Positions 1-8,676 of a DNA stretch of 64,000 nucleotides are shown in pieces; the first letter of the stretch is position 1; every line of letters begins with the position of its first letter. The notes under the pieces are model-generated. The model was not told where the DNA came from and ran no database searches. It saw only the letters and a program-made list of their open reading frames with translations. This stretch comes from an uncultured Pseudomonadales bacterium (GTDB lineage Bacteria; Pseudomonadota; Gammaproteobacteria; Pseudomonadales; Balneatricaceae): assembly GCA_937773555.1 (NCBI GenBank), contig CALJVT010000002.1, positions 1 through 64,000 of the forward strand. Reading direction: 5' to 3'. Made by a program: the position numbers and the translations under genes.

Positions 1-46
1 ATGATTGAATAGGGGTAGCTTGCTGTCAGGCTAACTGTTGCAAGAC

Positions 47-643
47 CTAATTTAACATCCGTTCATGGACTGCTTCCATACCACGCCTCGCCATATCACT
101 AACCTCGGCAGCATGTGTTTGCAGTGCTTTAACGACAATCGAGCTGGTTGATGTTTGGGTAACTACAATGCCAAGTGCCGTCATAGTGATATTTGTTTTT
201 ATGGCATCACTTTCTGCAAACAATTTATCCAGTGTTGGACTTTGAATGATTATTTTAGGGTCTCGCTTTTCTGCTAACCTAGCGACCATAGCGACAACAT
301 GTCTCACTAAAGCATCACGTAATTTATCATCAGTTGTTTCGGTGGTAGTGGTTATCCCATTGGATATATTTTCAACTGTTCGAGTGATTTGTTTATGGTT
401 CTTGAATATTGTCTTTAAATCATCTACCTCACTTTCAGTCGTATCCTTCCCTTGAAGCCCGGGCATATTCACCTCATCGTGGGAGTGGTTCACTTGACCC
501 TCTTCACTTGATCCGTGGTGAGCCTTCATCTGCTCTGCATAATCGTGGCTTACATTTAACACATGTGGCGCAAACCACATTGCAAGTGCACCAAGCCCAA
601 AGACAGCGACATAAAGGATTGTTGTTTTGAACTTCAGCATCAT
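47..643 (-). CDS. Membrane-anchored His-rich hypothetical protein
   Basis: I do not recognise this family well enough to name a function. The 198-residue product starts with a single hydrophobic segment at about residues 7-27, which should act as a signal anchor and place the rest in the periplasm. A histidine- and acid-rich stretch follows (about residues 33-60, with HDY, HH and HSHDE), which could bind a metal, although that is inference. The C-terminal half (about 105-198) is mixed alpha/beta in character and ends in an amphipathic helix containing ARRGMEAVHERM. Two adjacent ATG codons (643 and 640) share a GAGA-type ribosome site. It is divergent from the FG-GAP gene, and its promoter side carries three AATACT repeats at 11-bp spacing. 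It ends 46 bases from the window edge, so its downstream partner is unknown. Confidence 0.7.
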   Translation of the reverse strand: MMLKFKTTILYVAVFGLGALAMWFAPHVLNVSHDYAEQMKAHHGSSEEGQVNHSHDEVNMPGLQGKDTTESEVDDLKTIFKNHKQITRTVENISNGITTTTETTDDKLRDALVRHVVAMVARLAEKRDPKIIIQSPTLDKLFAESDAIKTNITMTALGIVVTQTSTSSIVVKALQTHAAEVSDMARRGMEAVHERMLN

Positions 644-673
644 TTTCTCTTATGACTTATATTAGAATTTCAT

Positions 674-701
674 AATACTTATACAATACTATAATAATAC
701 T
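674..701. repeat. Three AATACT direct repeats, 11-bp period
   Basis: AATACT occurs at 674-679, 685-690 and 696-701, each copy exactly 11 bp after the last, about one helical turn. The array lies 31 bp upstream of the minus-strand gene starting at 643 and overlaps a TATAAT hexamer at 690-695. It could be a binding array for a regulator or an accident of AT-rich promoter DNA. Confidence 0.4.
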
Positions 702-900
702 GTTAAGTCTTTAACCAACCAATGTCTCATCTGTCTACACACGGGGCTTAGACCAAATGATTAACAATGGCTGAATAGGGTCAGGAGTTTAGGCTCGGTC
801 TATTGAACTAGAAGAGCCATACCGGCGGCAAATCTAATTAGTTGATTCTATAACTCTGTGTTATTAATAGTGTTAGTTATGCCAACAAGGAGCGTTCACA

Positions 901-2928
901 ATGCTGTTTCTTCCTCATCAAGCACTGAACAAACTATCAATGACCAAACTTCTTAGAAACTTGATTGGTGGTGGAATTCTGTTCATACCTATCTATGCAT
1001 TATCAGATAACCATTTTTCTTCTTGGTCAGATAAAACTATTTGCCGTCTTGCGAAAACGACTCCTGACAAAATTGAGTATCAAGCCGAGTCGACAAAACG
1101 TGGGCTAAGTTGTGGTGGTTTAAACAACAAAAGCATTAGTGCTTCCTCAAAAAAAGTAGCCAAGGCACTTGCAGGCATTGATATTGAGAATGACCCTAAG
1201 AAAGACTTCTTCAAACCCCCACTGGCGCCGAAACCAACTAATCAATTGTACTGGTTTGGGAGAATGTGGCGAGTTGCAGACTATAACAATGATGGGGTTG
1301 CCGATGTGCTATACATAGGCACTATGCACGCAGAAAATTCTGTTGCTGGGTCAGAAGATACAGGAGATATCTGTGGTACAAAGGCTTGCTCAGGACACCA
1401 ACCCCTACCGTCATTGTATCTGGGGGACGAAAAAGGGCAATTAACTTACTCACCTCAACTGTTGATTGATGACCGAGAAGAAGGTGGTATGTCCTTAGGT
1501 CGACAATTACTAGTTGCCGATTTCAATAGCGATAACACCTTAGATTTTTATGTCGCTGATCACGGGATTGGTACTCACAAAGGCGTTAGGGACAGCTACT
1601 TTTTAAGTCAACCTAATGGTACTTGGATTGAGTCATCCAGCACACATTTAAGTCATTCAGGTTTCAAGGTTTTTGACCACGGCGCTGCAACAGGCGATAT
1701 TGATAATGACGGTGATATGGATGTTGTTATAACTGAACTCAATCACCAAAATAATGGCACCTCTTTTTGGTGTTTGATGAATAATGGCACTGGTTTTCTA
1801 AAAAAACGTAGGTGTGGGGGCGCTTTTGCCTTTGGCTTAGAACTTGCGGACCTTGATGGCGATGGTGATTTGGATGCCTTGGTTGGCGCTCACGAATTTG
1901 AACGAGGCCAAGAATTTACTGGCATTGTTTGGAATAACGGCAAAGGGTACTTTTCCCAAAAAACTACACTCCCACAACACAGAATGAAATGGGGAACCAT
2001 TCCTGAAGTTTCAGCATCAGACCTAGATAATGATGGTGACTTAGACATTGTGTACAGTAGAGCGGGTAAATTGTATGTGGGCACCGCAATACAAATTATT
2101 GAAAACTTAGATAACAAGACATTTAAAGATCACGGCATATTCCCTTTGGTCGAGGCTCCATCTGATTTTAAACCGATTGGTGAAGGGAATGAGTGGAATG
2201 ACTTTATAGAGAATATTATGTTCAGGGATTTTGACCAAGATGGTGACAATGATATTTATTTGTCATCTGGGTCACGTAAAACTAATGGGTCAATTTTGAT
2301 TAACAATGGGAAATTTAAATTTGACATATTAAGTCCCAGTGAATCGACGCGATATTTTGAAGATGGTAGTCAAAAGAAAATCTTGATCAACCTTGATTAT
2401 GCAAGAAAGCAAGCGGTAACTAAAGACACAGTCCACTCCAATAATTTTTCTAAAGCGTTATCAAAGTTACCATCAATACAGTTTGAGGGTATAGATGCGT
2501 TTAAAGCATTTGAAATTCCTATTAGCTTAACCACATCAGGGGCGCTAATTATTGGCTTTAAGGATGTTGAAGTTGACCGACAGCATCACAGTCCATGGCT
2601 CAAAGCACGGATACATCTTCGGTATGGCAACCAAGATATATCGACTAATTTATGTGTTCAATATTACCCAGAATATGAATTCCTAGCACCACGTGTTTCA
2701 TTTACAAGGGGCGATTGGGGCGATGTCGAGGAGTATGCACACAGTTCTAGTGGGTGTAATGGCTTTGTAGGAAACTGGGAGTACGATGACAATGTTTCTA
2801 AGTTGGAGGCGTTGGGGCTTAAGGCTGTTATTGATGATGTGCGTTTTAACTATAACCAGTTCCTAGAGGAAATTAGTGCTCAGTCAAATATTTCTGCCAA
2901 ATTCCTCCTCGACCAAAAAGTGAATTGA
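901..2928 (+). CDS. Secreted FG-GAP/VCBS repeat protein
   Basis: The product is a predicted exported beta-propeller-like protein of 675 residues. A hydrophobic signal segment lies at about residues 18-34. At least six calcium-loop motifs of the D-x-(D/N)-x-DG type follow: DYNNDG near 127, DFNSDN near 207, DIDNDG near 266, DLDGDG near 318, DLDNDG near 374 and DFDQDG near 443. These are typical of FG-GAP/VCBS repeats in surface and secreted proteins. The C-terminal 200 residues (about 475-675) carry no such loops and I do not recognise them. The ATG at 901 has an AAGGAG site 8 bases upstream, so I prefer it to the internal ATG at 940, which would give a more standard signal peptide but has no ribosome site. 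It stands alone, with gene-poor DNA on the 3' side. Ligand and role are unknown. Confidence 0.8.
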   Translation: MLFLPHQALNKLSMTKLLRNLIGGGILFIPIYALSDNHFSSWSDKTICRLAKTTPDKIEYQAESTKRGLSCGGLNNKSISASSKKVAKALAGIDIENDPKKDFFKPPLAPKPTNQLYWFGRMWRVADYNNDGVADVLYIGTMHAENSVAGSEDTGDICGTKACSGHQPLPSLYLGDEKGQLTYSPQLLIDDREEGGMSLGRQLLVADFNSDNTLDFYVADHGIGTHKGVRDSYFLSQPNGTWIESSSTHLSHSGFKVFDHGAATGDIDNDGDMDVVITELNHQNNGTSFWCLMNNGTGFLKKRRCGGAFAFGLELADLDGDGDLDALVGAHEFERGQEFTGIVWNNGKGYFSQKTTLPQHRMKWGTIPEVSASDLDNDGDLDIVYSRAGKLYVGTAIQIIENLDNKTFKDHGIFPLVEAPSDFKPIGEGNEWNDFIENIMFRDFDQDGDNDIYLSSGSRKTNGSILINNGKFKFDILSPSESTRYFEDGSQKKILINLDYARKQAVTKDTVHSNNFSKALSKLPSIQFEGIDAFKAFEIPISLTTSGALIIGFKDVEVDRQHHSPWLKARIHLRYGNQDISTNLCVQYYPEYEFLAPRVSFTRGDWGDVEEYAHSSSGCNGFVGNWEYDDNVSKLEALGLKAVIDDVRFNYNQFLEEISAQSNISAKFLLDQKVN

Positions 2929-3523
2929 TGTTTTAGTCCACTATTTTTCAGGCATCTAATCAGATTGTAAGCATTATGCACCTTGATAAATTCTTGCCTT
3001 GAAAAGGGTATAACCTAGTCCTCATCAGTTGCTAACATAGGGAATATGAACCTCAAAACTGACTGTTCCATTTCTTTTTTATGTTGAGCGAATAAACGCA
3101 GCACCCTAGGGGATTAAAAGACCTAGTTGAGGAAGAATAATTGGGTTTAGCGAAGGCTGCACTAAAAAATACACCATCGGCTTCAGTCGATTAAATGTTT
3201 AAAGATCTCAAGCAATGGATTCCAGTATTGTCGCAGTTAAATAGTTAACTCTAGACAGCTTTGCCAAACCTGGTTCGGTTATGTATTGGCTCCAGTCTGG
3301 TTGATTTCTTACACGAAACAAGCATTACCTTTGCATTCCTTTTCAGTATTTACACCCATACTGACACTAGAATGCTTATAATTGTGGGACGGATATTGAA
3401 GACACATCTTTGAAGGAACAATGTGTCGATACAAATCTAAATGACTGCTTAATGATTTTGCTGACTATTATCAATTAAGTAATCAATCGAGTTTGTCACT
3501 AAAATTATAAAGAGTGCAACCAA
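2929..3523. other. Gene-poor gap, 595 bp
   Basis: I find no convincing coding sequence. The stretch has frequent stops in all frames. A TATAAT hexamer lies near 3377, and an imperfect inverted repeat with GACACAT and ATGTGTC arms lies around 3400-3427. Either may belong to the promoter region of the DUF4864 gene that follows. Confidence 0.5.
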
Positions 3524-3952
3524 ATGAATTTAAAGAAATGTATTGCTCAAATACCCTATTTTGCAAGTATTTTCGTACTTTTGCTGTTTTGGCTCCCAGC
3601 GACTGCTGGTGAACAAGAGGATGTACAGGCTACGATCAACGGCCAATGCCAAGCGTTTTTGGAAGATGATGTGACTAGGGCGTTTACTTACGCTAGCCCC
3701 TCGATACGCTCTATGTTTGGTACGCCGCAAAATTTTGGTGAAATGGTTCGGCGTGGTTATCCAATGGTATGGAAACCCGCAGGTATGACATTCCTTGAAC
3801 AGAAAGAAACCCCCCAAGGGCGCACTCAAGATGTTCAAATTTTTGATGCTTCTGGAACAGCCCATTTTTTGAGGTATTTTGTGACGCAAACTTCAAATGG
3901 ATGGAAAATATCAGGTGTGCAATTGTTGGATATTGCTGATATTAGTGTTTAG
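3524..3952 (+). CDS. DUF4864 domain protein, exported
   Basis: This 142-residue protein has an N-terminal hydrophobic segment (about residues 10-28, ending in ATAGE) that looks like a signal peptide. The mature part matches my memory of the DUF4864 family, which is small, NTF2-like in fold and of unknown function: an early acidic helix with QCQAFLEDD, then ASPSIRSMFG, then a hydrophobic strand-rich C-terminus with GWKISGVQLL. The length is normal for the family. The start has only a weak AAAGAG ribosome site. It has no operon partners: DNA on both sides is gene-poor for about 600 bp. Periplasmic location is inferred from the signal; no catalytic residues are evident. Confidence 0.75.
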   Translation: MNLKKCIAQIPYFASIFVLLLFWLPATAGEQEDVQATINGQCQAFLEDDVTRAFTYASPSIRSMFGTPQNFGEMVRRGYPMVWKPAGMTFLEQKETPQGRTQDVQIFDASGTAHFLRYFVTQTSNGWKISGVQLLDIADISV

Positions 3953-4560
3953 CACAACACCCACGTGGGCTGATTACGCAGCGTTTTAAACCCACAATTG
4001 AATTACCCCGCAAAACCGTGATGGCAGCGGTAACAGTGAGGATTGGCACAGTTACTGCAAATATAATGAAGATACAAGTCTGCGGTCAAGGTGGTTAAGC
4101 CTTTGTAAGATGGCCAGCCGTGGATTGAACTGTTAAAGCAAATATCACTATTAGCCCCATAGTTAAACCAGTTGCAGCTGGGGCCAACGTATCGCCCTAG
4201 TCATCGCTATTTATGTAACATAATGACGTGCTACTGTTGGTCTGTAATGCCTTCTCGCCTCTGAGCGATGAGCTGCAGTCAAACCCTAAAGTTATAAAAG
4301 CCAACCGTATCGAAACCATTAATTGCGCTGGCGCTAGGCTGTGCATTTGTGACTGAATTACATGCAATAGAGTGTAGGTTCTCACAAATCACACAGGTTT
4401 TTGGAGGCCTTTATATCGCTAGCACTGTTTTAGTGGGGTTTACAGTTTGTTTGGGGTAGATACTCGTCAAACTTTACGAACGTCTCAGGCCGCAAGCGCC
4501 ATATTGTAACCCAGTTTTTTATTGGATCCATTCGAAAATAACTGGGATAGATAATGATTA
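3953..4560. other. Gene-poor gap, 608 bp
   Basis: No open frame here looks like a real protein. A short palindrome CCCACGTGGG lies just after the DUF4864 stop, and GTGGG/CCCAC arms span about 3966-3999, but no T-tract follows, so I do not call a terminator. The remainder may be decayed coding DNA; I could not identify a source gene. Confidence 0.4.
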
Positions 4561-5430
4561 TTATGAGCTAGCTAAAATAATTCCTAAACCAATAACTGCG
4601 ATCCAGATCCAACGCGCAGGAGCAACTTTTTCACCCAGCCACAACCAAGCAGTAATCGTTGTAATGGCAGCAAAAGCGGCAAAACCGATGCTAGCCGCAA
4701 TGCGGCCATCACCCTGAGATCCCATAAGGAAAGCCCACAGCGCGGCTACTTCTAAGGTGGCTTGTGCAAATACCAAAGCTGCCACTTTGCCTCTAGGTGT
4801 GTTGAGTTTTTGGCCCTGCTGTAGCTGCCAAGCCACCAGTATGAGTACGCTAATTAGCGCAAACATGCGATTTAAATATAACGCAGGCATGGGGCCTATT
4901 TCGGCGCTGGCTTCTTGAGCAAAAAACATGCGTAACGACACAGTAAATGCTGTTGCTAAGCCTAACAAAGCAGTGGTACGAAGCCAGGTGGCGGAGTAGT
5001 CTGGTTCGCTAGCCGGGGTTTTTGAAGGCCGAGACAACATAATTACACCACCAAAAACCAGTGCTATAGCCAGCCCCTGAGCCCAACTAAAAGGTTGGCC
5101 CGCTAACGCGTTCATAGCCACTAACATTACCGTAAAACTTGATGCTGCTGGTGAAGCAACTGCCACAGGGCCCCGTTCAAGAGCTTTATATAAAAACATG
5201 AGAGCAACAATATTAAGTACACCAGAGGCTGCTGATACAGCCCAGGCATAGGCATGCCAGCGAGGCCAATTGTCAGTAAACATAAATAATACACTTAAAC
5301 CCAAAGTAGATAGGCTCATCACTGCTAAGATTAAAATGCTAATTGACACTTTTTGAGTAGTGGAGCGGGCTACCGCATCAGATACACCAACAAACACAGC
5401 AGCTAACAAGCCCCAAATGATTCCACTCAT
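4561..5430 (-). CDS. EamA/DMT-family inner-membrane transporter
   Basis: The protein is almost entirely hydrophobic and should form about ten transmembrane helices arranged as two EamA repeats, the layout of drug/metabolite transporters. Helices with small residues (for example GVLNIVALMFLYKALERGPVAV) and a C-terminal repeat containing GFAAFAAITTITAWLWLGEK match the family, where the W-L-x-x-GE-x motif at the end of each repeat is common. I place the start at the ATG at 5430, giving 289 residues; the frame also has an upstream TTG at 5448 without better support. Direction is probably export, but the substrate cannot be read from sequence. It is monocistronic, with no adjacent gene on the same strand within 350 bp. 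Confidence 0.85.
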   Translation of the reverse strand: MSGIIWGLLAAVFVGVSDAVARSTTQKVSISILILAVMSLSTLGLSVLFMFTDNWPRWHAYAWAVSAASGVLNIVALMFLYKALERGPVAVASPAASSFTVMLVAMNALAGQPFSWAQGLAIALVFGGVIMLSRPSKTPASEPDYSATWLRTTALLGLATAFTVSLRMFFAQEASAEIGPMPALYLNRMFALISVLILVAWQLQQGQKLNTPRGKVAALVFAQATLEVAALWAFLMGSQGDGRIAASIGFAAFAAITTITAWLWLGEKVAPARWIWIAVIGLGIILASS

Positions 5431-5794
5431 GCATGTATCTCGTTGCAAACTTTATATTAATAATGTTGCAGCTTAGGCAATAATGAGGCCTTTGCCAAGA
5501 GCCATTCTAATTGACACAAAAAACCATTACAGCGATTACAGAACGACATCACCCTAAGCTGCCAGAAACCTAGGCCACAAGCCAAGTTTTCGTTGGCGCA
5601 TAAGGCTCATTAATTTCAAGCCGCATGGCCTGTTATTGGCCTGTAATAGCTTCGAACAAGTACCTCACTAGTAGCAGCATAACCCCTAGGAGATGGGTGG
5701 TTTTATACTGTTATACCCTGCCTTTTAATGAAGACTGGTGTGAGTGAACTTTCCAAAATACACGTTTTTTTGGATTCAAATTTTTAAAAATACA
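5431..5794. other. Gene-poor gap, 364 bp
   Basis: I see no supported gene. The region holds the upstream side of the DMT transporter gene and AT-rich DNA near 5760-5795. A repeated GGCCTGT motif occurs near 5626-5641, without an evident role. Confidence 0.4.
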
Positions 5795-5998
5795 TCATTG
5801 ACAACACAGGGTCCTTCTCCAGGGCCCTGCTATGTGTTCCACAAACAGTATTTTTTCTGCGTGATAACCAACCCAGTTATCCACCATGAAACCATGATCT
5901 GCAGCCATCTGAGTTAAACTACTTACTTGGCCCTTTTGTACGCGGTCAAAATTCTCAAAGGTGAAATTGCCTGCCAACAGCTTTGAAAATGTTTTCAT
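5795..5998 (-). CDS. Small hypothetical protein (67 aa), uncertain
   Basis: This 67-residue open frame starts with a plausible hydrophilic N-terminus (MKTFSKLLAGNFTFENFDRV) and contains aromatic and His residues (WVGYHAEK), with a Cys pair at the end. It lacks a clear ribosome site upstream of the ATG and has no same-strand neighbour. I do not recognise a family. It may be a real small gene, a truncated remnant or chance. A search for homologues of similar length in related genomes would settle it. Confidence 0.3.
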   Translation of the reverse strand: MKTFSKLLAGNFTFENFDRVQKGQVSSLTQMAADHGFMVDNWVGYHAEKILFVEHIAGPWRRTLCCQ

Positions 5999-6280
5999 AA
6001 ATTATTGAAAAATATTCTATTATAATCAGGGGTTTTGTGACTAACGGGCGCCAACCCTACTCTGGGTTTTTCTAACAACACCCCCAAATTTTATATAAAT
6101 CTAATCCACTGTATGTATCACTGACAGGCCTCCAAATATTTTAACATGGCTTAGAGGCAAGCCACACACCAAATGGAACAACCCAGACGTGTCATAAAAT
6201 AAGTATCGATTATGGTTATGATAGTAATTAGGTAGGGTCCACACTAAACTACCCCTTTAATAGTTAGGCTTCCATGACCA

Positions 6281-6448
6281 ATGAAAAAATCTGATTTGCC
6301 ACAAAAAATTTGTGCGGTGTGCGAGCGCCCTTTTACCTGGCGCAAAAAATGGGAAAGGGTTTGGGATGATGTTAAATACTGCTCCGAACGTTGCAGACGT
6401 TCATCTAAAAGTTCCAAAGGGAATATTACAGATATTAAGCGGCCATAG
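6281..6448 (+). CDS. DUF2256 small zinc-finger-like protein
   Basis: The frame from the ATG at 6281 to TAG at 6448 encodes 55 residues with the DUF2256 pattern: KKSDLP at the start, [14 protein letters not shown] (two cysteines spaced C-x2-C), then YCSERCRR (C-x3-C). The four cysteines very likely bind one zinc ion. The basic and aromatic RKKWERVW block between them is the family signature. The family has no established function to my knowledge, though it is often seen near photolyase-type genes; none is present here. It is isolated on the plus strand. The overlapping ATG at 6274 is out of frame. It is easily missed because of its length. Confidence 0.85.
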   Translation: MKKSDLPQKICAVCERPFTWRKKWERVWDDVKYCSERCRRSSKSSKGNITDIKRP

Positions 6449-6610
6449 GTTGTGAACCCTGAGACTAGTTATTCTAAGCCCTTTGTATGCCATAACTGAC
6501 GCAAAACTAGTCTAACACGTGGTTAAATCAACTTGTGGGCTAGTGTTAACCTTTAGCAAGCTTATCCGCCTCTAAATAACACTATTAAAGAGTGATCATA
6601 TTAGGTTGGC

Positions 6611-7573
6611 TTACTCTTGTACTATAGTTTGTAGCAAAATTTGCTTCCAAATAGCAATGTCATCAATGAGGGTGGTTTCTCTGCGCACACCCCATGGCCC
6701 AAACTCCACATGGCTTACGCCCATTACATGAACTTCCGCACCCGTGGGCGCACCGTAACGACCAAAACCTTCATGCTTACCCGTCAAAGACCAGCGAATT
6801 GCGCTACGTGCGCCAAGCATAGGATCATGACGGCCAATCTGATGTTCAATTTTAAAGCTGGCATAAGGAAACGCACTGCGTAAGCCAATAAAAAATTCCT
6901 TTGCTGTATCAATACCATGTGCTTCGACGCCACAAGGGTATGCCAAATGACACGCCCTGTCGTATTCGTCTTCAATCACTCCAAACTCTGCACGCATAAT
7001 TTTTTGTAAAATTTTGGCATGTTTGTGACCCCACTCATTGCCATTACCTACGCCATTATATGGCCCTACAACATCAGAATTAGGAGTTAGGGGAAAGGCT
7101 ACATCGCCTGAGTTTATTAGCGCTTGCGCCGCAGCTTGGGTGGTTTGGCCTAGCTGTGTGGCTATGGCGCCATTATCACGGATCAACCATTCATCCCATA
7201 CCCGATTGCCATGGCAAAAGGTGTCAGCAATGGTTCGAAAAGTAACTTTTATGCCAGTGGCTTGGCCAAACGCCCCGCCCCTGTGGGTAGCCGTGGACAC
7301 GATGCGATGGGAGGATAAAAAGCCTGCTTCATCATCACCACACCAAATGACATCTTCACCGAGTAATTGGCGATCTGGAAACTCAGCCAGCGTTGCCATG
7401 GTATTTGCTTTACCCGCACCATTACCTTGGCTGATGCCGGCGGGGGTTCTTACTACCAAGTCTTCACTATAATGCCAGTCAAGTGCAGCAATGTCTCGAC
7501 CCTCCCAAATCTGCGCGGTGCATTTAAGGATGTAATCTGGCAAGCTTTTATACTTAGGGTCAAAGTTTTTCAT
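6611..7573 (-). CDS. Tandem NTF2/SnoaL-like domain protein
   Basis: The 320-residue product looks like two SnoaL/NTF2-type cone-shaped domains in tandem. The first (about residues 10-150) carries IWEGRDIAALDWHYSEDLVVRTP and the second (about 185-310) carries EFFIGLRSAFPYASFKIEHQIG with a matching strand pattern, ending in VEFGPWGVRRE. Proteins of this superfamily include ester cyclases, isomerases and ligand-binding subunits, and the sequence does not single out one reaction. A short acidic linker and a basic/His-rich segment (GNEWGHKHAKIL) join the halves. There is no signal peptide, so it should be cytoplasmic. It lies upstream in orientation from nothing obvious, and is about 280 bp from the GlpR-like gene on the same strand; whether they are co-transcribed is unclear. 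Confidence 0.7.
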   Translation of the reverse strand: MKNFDPKYKSLPDYILKCTAQIWEGRDIAALDWHYSEDLVVRTPAGISQGNGAGKANTMATLAEFPDRQLLGEDVIWCGDDEAGFLSSHRIVSTATHRGGAFGQATGIKVTFRTIADTFCHGNRVWDEWLIRDNGAIATQLGQTTQAAAQALINSGDVAFPLTPNSDVVGPYNGVGNGNEWGHKHAKILQKIMRAEFGVIEDEYDRACHLAYPCGVEAHGIDTAKEFFIGLRSAFPYASFKIEHQIGRHDPMLGARSAIRWSLTGKHEGFGRYGAPTGAEVHVMGVSHVEFGPWGVRRETTLIDDIAIWKQILLQTIVQE

Positions 7574-7854
7574 AGGGTTACCATATTGGTGTGAAAAATT
7601 ACTTATGGCGTCTATTATTGTGAACTAATAATAATGCATAACGCTTTTAGTTCTTGGAGAACAAGGCCACCATAATTACAACTAATTTTAGCATCACCAC
7701 CCTGCACAACCACCAATAATACGTGTGATAATAATGTTTGGCTATCAAGGTTGACCACTGCTGTTGATGGTGCCATCACATTACTGGGCACACAGTCTAT
7801 ATGATCAATTGTAAGTGCCCGCTTTAAGGGCAGGCGTAAAGATGGGAATATTGC

Positions 7855-8625
7855 CTATGTGTCTTTGGCGCAGGTGGTTATTTCTATATTGTGTTGCTGT
7901 AATTGATCAGCGATCACAGAATTATCTATTTGATCGGTGAAAAAGTAATCTATGCTGGAAAACCCTGCGACTTTAGCAAATGCTTTTTTGTTCCATTTGC
8001 TCATATCAGCAGCCAGTATTTTATGCTCGGCATTGTTTAAGATAGCTTGCGTGATGCAGGCGTTATCACGATCAAAGTCCATTAAGCCACGTTGGATATC
8101 TAAAGAACCGACGCTTACAATAGCAAAATCGACATGGAAGTTATTAAAAAATTCTACCGTCTGTTCGCCTATTAAATCTTGATCTGCAGGGCGTAAATTA
8201 CCACCGCTGACCAGCACTTCGATGTCACTTTTTTGAAAAAATATACTGGCAACATTGAGGTTATTAGTGATGATTTTAAGCCCTTTTTTAGGCCTTAATT
8301 GCTTGGCAATCGCCTCCATTGTAGTGCCAATCCCTAGTGCAATTGAAGCGTTATCTGGAATAAAGCTGGCGATGCACTGTGCGATTAACTCTTTCTCTTG
8401 GGCATTAATAATACGTCGATTACCGAACGATAAGTTTTCAGCACTAGGGAGCTGGCCCACACCACCATGATGCCTCCTGGCTAAGCCTAAATCACACAAT
8501 TGGGTAATGTCGCGGCGAATAGTTTGTGCTGCCATGTCAAAGTGCAACGATAGTGACTCAACACTGACAAACTCTTTGCCGCTTAATTGCGCTAATATTA
8601 ATTCTTGTCTAACGTTGAGTTTCAA
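7855..8625 (-). CDS. glpR: DeoR-family repressor, GlpR-like
   Basis: This 256-residue regulator has the DeoR N-terminal helix-turn-helix (about residues 5-57, with FVSVESLSLHFDMAAQTIRR as recognition region and the RRHHGG wing typical of GlpR) and a C-terminal phosphosugar-sensing domain (about 75-235, with GIGTTMEAIAKQL and an IVSVGSLD block). The length equals that of E. coli GlpR, which represses glycerol and glycerol-3-phosphate genes and is released by glycerol-3-phosphate. The neighbouring diesterase and Ugp transporter genes support that assignment. Start is TTG at 8625; no ATG gives the full wing-helix domain. It is last in the minus-strand cluster, about 50 bp after the diesterase gene. 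Specificity is inferred from context. Confidence 0.8.
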   Translation of the reverse strand: MKLNVRQELILAQLSGKEFVSVESLSLHFDMAAQTIRRDITQLCDLGLARRHHGGVGQLPSAENLSFGNRRIINAQEKELIAQCIASFIPDNASIALGIGTTMEAIAKQLRPKKGLKIITNNLNVASIFFQKSDIEVLVSGGNLRPADQDLIGEQTVEFFNNFHVDFAIVSVGSLDIQRGLMDFDRDNACITQAILNNAEHKILAADMSKWNKKAFAKVAGFSSIDYFFTDQIDNSVIADQLQQHNIEITTCAKDT

Positions 8626-8676
8626 TTGCTAGATGCTCGTTTATAAATTGTAGTTATGCAATTAAGGTACTGGTGC

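Noticed and set aside
4197-4385. A 62-codon minus-strand frame in the gap after the DUF4864 gene.
   Set aside because: No ribosome site or recognisable composition; overlapping frames are equally poor.
7038-7472. A 144-codon plus-strand frame antisense to the NTF2-like gene.
   Set aside because: It is a mirror of a well-supported coding frame, with no ribosome site or recognised family.
7597-7854. A frame of about 84 codons on the minus strand, in the same frame as glpR and after its TAG stop.
   Set aside because: The upstream GlpR-like protein is already full length, there is no ribosome site, and the translation resembles nothing I know. It may be chance or a decayed gene.
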